From the NCBI GenBank assembly GCA_038530575.1, contig JBCBCP010000010.1:12126-76125 (forward strand): a DNA stretch of 64,000 nt. The letters are read 5' to 3'. The notes under the pieces are model-generated. The model saw only the letters and a program-made list of their open reading frames with translations, was not told the DNA's origin and made no database searches. This DNA is from JBCBCP01 sp038530575. Lineage in GTDB: Bacteria > Pseudomonadota > Alphaproteobacteria > Rhodobacterales > Rhodobacteraceae. The number at the start of each line of letters is the position of its first letter. Position 1 is the first letter of the stretch. Positions 60,922 through 64,000 of the stretch are shown in pieces. A program made the translations under genes and the position numbers.

Positions 60922-60994
60922 GCGTTCCGACGCGGAACGCCGGCCCTTCCCAACAGCCGTGCCCTTCCAGGCCGGGAAACCGCGTCGGTTTCCC
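60921..60994. repeat. Two-hairpin intergenic repeat element, copy 2
   Basis: GGCGTTCCG-ACG-CGGAACGCC (60921-60941) and GGGAAACCG-CGT-CGGTTTCCC (60974-60994) repeat the hairpins of 28982-29028, here 32 bp apart instead of 5. The first starts at the last base of the hisG stop. Confidence 0.7.
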
Positions 60995-61002
60995 GCGCGC
61001 GC

Positions 61003-61434
61003 TCACAAAACGCCGATCTCCGCCAGCCCGCGCGCCAGTTCGGGCGGCAAGGGGCTTTCCATCTCGCGCCCTTCAGGCAGGTCGTCCGGCGCGTCCTCGG
61101 GTTTCAGATACCGCCACCCTTGAAACGGCTTTTTCAGCCCTCCGCGCACGCGGATCAACGCGGGGTCCGACACGATGGCACAGCGGCGGATGCCGTCGCT
61201 GCCAATCACCTCGTCCAGCCGCAGGATGCGCTGGCGACAGGACACGACCCCCTTTGTCACCCAAAAGATCGACCCGCCGTTCAAGATCTCGGCCTCCCGC
61301 TTGGGCCACATCCGCGTAATGTGCCGCGGCAGGCCATCTGCAGTTTGCGCACGCTTGGTCGCTTGCCAGGCTGCAATGTCCTCGACACTTTCGCTGCCCA
61401 CGCTCAACTTGATCAGGTTTATGTACTTATCCAC
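61003..61434 (-). CDS. DUF1489 family protein
   Basis: A 143-residue alphaproteobacterial protein of the DUF1489 family: YINLIKLSVGSESVEDIAAW at the start, then RMWPKREAEILNGGSIFWVTKG and KPFQGWRYLKPEDAP. Function unknown. I prefer GTG 61434, with GGGGGA five bases upstream; a GTG at 61452 would add six residues. The start codon lies within the DnaA box at 61427-61435. It is divergent from nrdJ. Confidence 0.83.
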   Translation of the reverse strand: MDKYINLIKLSVGSESVEDIAAWQATKRAQTADGLPRHITRMWPKREAEILNGGSIFWVTKGVVSCRQRILRLDEVIGSDGIRRCAIVSDPALIRVRGGLKKPFQGWRYLKPEDAPDDLPEGREMESPLPPELARGLAEIGVL

Positions 61435-61435
61435 A
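61427..61435 (+). promoter_or_regulatory. Perfect DnaA box in the nrdJ/DUF1489 gap
   Basis: TTATCCACA, the consensus box, 117 bp before nrdJ. A one-mismatch copy, TTTTCCACA, lies on the - strand at 61494-61502. DnaA control of ribonucleotide reductase genes is known in other bacteria. Confidence 0.5.
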
Positions 61436-61525
61436 GAGTCCCCCACAGACACCGCATCATATGGTAGCTGTCCGCGCCGTTAAAGCAATTGGTTGTGGAA
61501 AAGCCCGCCGCGCGGTACATTTGTG

Positions 61526-61542
61526 CCCCTCTGCCACAGGGG
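61526..61542 (+). promoter_or_regulatory. Hairpin covering the nrdJ ribosome site
   Basis: CCCCT pairs with AGGGG, which is the core of the nrdJ Shine-Dalgarno (AGGGGA, 61538-61543), leaving a seven-base loop. If it forms, it would lower translation initiation. Confidence 0.35.
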
Positions 61543-61551
61543 AATCACCAT

Positions 61552-63813
61552 ATGTCGACGCGCTTTGCCGCTCCGATCGCGGAGCAAATCTGGGATATGA
61601 AATACCGGTTCAAGGACGCCGCAGGCGCGCCCGAGGATCATTCCGTTGAAGATACGTGGCGCCGCATCGCCCGCGATCTGGCAAAGGTCGAAAATGACCC
61701 CGCACAGTGGGAAGACCGGTTTTACGCCGCACTAGAGGATTTCAAATTCCTGCCTGCTGGCCGCATTACTGCCGGGGCAGGGACTGCGCGGTCGGTCACG
61801 CTGTTCAACTGCTTTGTCATGGGCACGGTCCCCGACAGCATGGGCGGCATCTTTGACATGCTCAAAGAGGCCGCGCTGACCATGCAGCAGGGCGGCGGCA
61901 TCGGCTATGATTTCTCGACCATCCGGCCCAAGGGCGCGGATGTGCACGGCGTGGCCGCCGACGCCTCTGGCCCGCTCTCCTTCATGGACGTGTGGGACGC
62001 GATGTGCCGCACCATCATGTCTGCAGGCTCCCGCCGGGGCGCGATGATGGCCACCATGCGCTGCGACCACCCGGATATCGAGGCGTTCATCACCGCCAAA
62101 TCCGACGCCGCCCGCTTGCGCATGTTCAACCTGTCGGTGCTGGTGACCGACCCGTTCATGGACGCCGTCAAAGCGGATGGCCCATGGGAGCTGACCTTTG
62201 ACGGCAAGGTCTACAAGACCCTGCAGGCGCGCGATCTTTGGAACGCGATCATGCAGGCGACCTATGATTACGCCGAGCCGGGCGTGATCTTCATCGACCG
62301 CATCAACGCCGCCAACAACCTCAGCTATTGCGAGACCATCGCCGCCACCAACCCCTGCGGCGAACAGCCCCTTCCGCCCTACGGCGCCTGCCTTCTGGGC
62401 TCTATAAACCTCGCTCGGTTGGTGACCGATCCCTATTCCGACGCCGCCGCACTGGATGAGGCCGCACTCGCGGACCTTGTCGCAACCGCTGTGCGCATGA
62501 TGGACAATGTCGTGGACGCGTCCCGCTTCCCGCTCGAGGCGCAGGCACGCGAGGCCGAAGCCAAGCGGCGCATCGGCCTCGGGGTCACCGGCCTTGCCGA
62601 CGCGCTGATGATGACTGGCCTGCGCTATGGCTCCGAAGAGGCCGCTGCACAGACCGAGGCGTGGCTGCGCGCCATCGCCCGCGCGGCTTACCTCACCTCT
62701 GCCAATCTGGCTGCAGAGAAAGGCGCCTTCCCGCTCTTTGACGCCGACGCCTACCTCGCCTCTGGCACCATGCAGGGCATGGACGACGATGTGCGCGCCG
62801 CCGTGGCGGAAAAGGGCATCCGCAACGCGCTTCTGACCTCCATCGCGCCCACCGGCACGATCAGCCTTTATGCGGGCAATGTCAGCAGCGGGATCGAGCC
62901 GGTCTTTGCCCACGCCTACACCCGCAAGGTCCTACAAAAGGACGGCAGCCGGACCGAGGAAGAGGTCGTCGACTACGCGGTCCAGCTCTGGCGCGAGCTG
63001 CACGGCGAGGCACCCTACCCGGACCATTTCGTAACCGCCCAAGACCTCGCCCCCGCCGACCACGTGCGGATGCAGGCGGCGGCGCAGCGCTGGGTCGACT
63101 CGTCCATCTCAAAGACGATCAACTGCCCTGAGGATATCGATTTCGAGGCGTTCAAGGACGTCTACATGGCCGCATGGGATCAGGGCTGCAAGGGCTGCAC
63201 GACCTACCGACCGAATGACGTGACCGGGTCCGTCCTGTCTGTCTCCGAAAGCTCCGAGGACGCCCCGCAGGTCGATACCGGCGCGGATGTCATCTACATG
63301 TCCGAACCGCTTGACCGGCCCGAGGCGCTGGAGGGGAACACCTACAAGGTCAAGTGGCCCGACAGCGAACATGCGCTTTACATCACCATCAACGATCTGG
63401 TCATCGGCGGGCATCGGCGCCCGTTCGAGGTGTTCATCAACTCCAAGAACATGGAGCATTTCGCCTGGACCGTGGCGCTGACCCGCATGATCTCTGCGGT
63501 GTTCCGCCGCGGCGGCGATGTCAGCTTTGTCGTCGAAGAGCTGAAAGCCGTGTTCGATCCGCGCGGCGGCGCGTGGGTGCAGGGCAAGTACATCCCGTCC
63601 ATCCTTGCCGCCATCGGCGGGGTGATCGAACAGCACATGGTCGCCATCGGCTTTCTGGAGGCAGAGGGCACGGGCCTGAAATCGGACCCACAGGCGCAGG
63701 TTGTCGGGCTGGAGAACCGCGGCGCGGCCTGCCCCAATTGCGGCCAGTACACGCTTCAAATGATCGAAGGCTGCATGACCTGCACCTCCTGCGGCCATTC
63801 GAAATGTGGCTGA
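61552..63813 (+). CDS. nrdJ: Adenosylcobalamin-dependent (class II) ribonucleotide reductase
   Basis: A 753-residue class II reductase. The N-terminal part has LFNCFVMGTVPDSMGGIFD and GGGIGYDFS; the active-site radical cysteine lies in NPCGEQPLPPYGAC. The C-terminus ends with a Cys-rich redox tail (CPNCGQYT and CMTCTSCGHSKCG) that re-reduces the active site. It makes deoxynucleotides with B12 and without oxygen. ATG 61552 follows AGGGGA; the longer reading adds 21 residues without similarity. No cobalamin riboswitch is visible in the 117-bp leader. Confidence 0.94.
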   Translation: MSTRFAAPIAEQIWDMKYRFKDAAGAPEDHSVEDTWRRIARDLAKVENDPAQWEDRFYAALEDFKFLPAGRITAGAGTARSVTLFNCFVMGTVPDSMGGIFDMLKEAALTMQQGGGIGYDFSTIRPKGADVHGVAADASGPLSFMDVWDAMCRTIMSAGSRRGAMMATMRCDHPDIEAFITAKSDAARLRMFNLSVLVTDPFMDAVKADGPWELTFDGKVYKTLQARDLWNAIMQATYDYAEPGVIFIDRINAANNLSYCETIAATNPCGEQPLPPYGACLLGSINLARLVTDPYSDAAALDEAALADLVATAVRMMDNVVDASRFPLEAQAREAEAKRRIGLGVTGLADALMMTGLRYGSEEAAAQTEAWLRAIARAAYLTSANLAAEKGAFPLFDADAYLASGTMQGMDDDVRAAVAEKGIRNALLTSIAPTGTISLYAGNVSSGIEPVFAHAYTRKVLQKDGSRTEEEVVDYAVQLWRELHGEAPYPDHFVTAQDLAPADHVRMQAAAQRWVDSSISKTINCPEDIDFEAFKDVYMAAWDQGCKGCTTYRPNDVTGSVLSVSESSEDAPQVDTGADVIYMSEPLDRPEALEGNTYKVKWPDSEHALYITINDLVIGGHRRPFEVFINSKNMEHFAWTVALTRMISAVFRRGGDVSFVVEELKAVFDPRGGAWVQGKYIPSILAAIGGVIEQHMVAIGFLEAEGTGLKSDPQAQVVGLENRGAACPNCGQYTLQMIEGCMTCTSCGHSKCG

Positions 63814-63814
63814 C

Positions 63815-64000
63815 GTCACTGCGAAGGCAGTGACGTCAGGTGGCAAGGCACGTCCGGCGCAGCCGGATGTGCGGCCACACCCATAGCATCCTAGGCGCAC
63901 CACATAGGTCACTGCGAAGGCAGTGACGTCAGGTGGCAAGGCACTTCCGGCGCAGCCGGATGTGCGGCCACACCCATAGCATCCTAGGCGCACCACATAG
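63815..64000. repeat. Two tandem copies of a 93-bp repeat at the window end
   Basis: Units 63815-63907 and 63908-64000 differ at one base (CACGTCC against CACTTCC). Each holds two hairpins: GTCACTGC-GAAG-GCAGTGAC and TCCGGC-GCA-GCCGGA. The second unit ends exactly at the window edge, so more copies may follow. It begins right after the nrdJ stop. Confidence 0.9.

Noticed and set aside
61436..61551. Cobalamin riboswitch before nrdJ
   Set aside because: The leader is too short and no B12-box-like sequence is visible.
63109..63996. - strand frame with a repeated peptide at the window end
   Set aside because: The peptide repeat only reflects the 93-bp DNA repeat, and the rest is antisense to nrdJ.
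63815..64000. CRISPR array
   Set aside because: Two adjoining 93-bp copies without alternating unique spacers; no cas genes nearby.

Overview
The window looks like an alphaproteobacterial chromosome, most likely Rhodobacteraceae (Roseobacter group). Supporting signs are the high GC content, dense operons joined by ATGA/GTGA/TGATG start-stop overlaps, a short HisG paired with HisZ, a B12-dependent ribonucleotide reductase (NrdJ), DUF1489 and DUF465 genes, an Frc-type sugar ABC system and an FnrL-like site. The assignment rests on gene content alone; no search was run.

Layout. 1-6520: homoprotocatechuate meta-cleavage genes (FAH-family partial, aromatic amino acid decarboxylase, hpaD, hpaE, hpaF) divergent from hpaR and a class III aminotransferase; a palindrome sits between them. 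6520-9774: tripartite tricarboxylate transporter tctBAC, preceded by two tandem micro-ORFs. 9936-13113: a tightly coupled block of class I glutamine amidotransferase, cytochrome P450 and glutamine-synthetase-like ligase, which reads as a gamma-glutamylation route for oxidising an amine. 13177-16491: haloalkane dehalogenase, quinone-reductase-like enzyme, BON-MscS channel.

16604-25044: an 8.4-kb genomic island at tRNA-Gln(TTG). The last 19 bp around the tRNA 3' end are repeated exactly at 25026-25044. Next to the tRNA is a wrecked tyrosine integrase. The cargo is a sugar module (ROK repressor, frcA, frcB, frcC, frcK, transaldolase-like aldolase) with a strong 39-bp operator palindrome. frcB carries a one-base frameshift, so the island seems to be decaying. 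Its far end is an unusual pyrimidine-rich stretch without a convincing gene.

25062-42321: mixed chromosomal genes: two RTX-repeat proteins, SH3 protein, hydroxyacid dehydrogenase, gamma-glutamyltransferase, D-lactate dehydrogenase-like flavoprotein, dimethylglycine/sarcosine dehydrogenase-like enzyme, GH25 lysozyme, amino acid oxidase-like flavoprotein, aldo/keto reductase, GST, DUF2461, a lysozyme-like protein, and a DUF465 gene behind an FNR-type box.

42329-51546: one long leftward purine operon, xdhA-xdhB-xdhC followed by a BMP-type nucleoside/purine ABC importer, ending at a strong terminator. 51667-52484: ArsR repressor and SRPBCC protein with two operator copies. 52607-63813: housekeeping genes dnaE, a lipoprotein, slyX, hisS-hisZ-hisG, DUF1489 and nrdJ. 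Perfect DnaA boxes lie upstream of both dnaE and nrdJ. The window ends in two copies of a 93-bp repeat.
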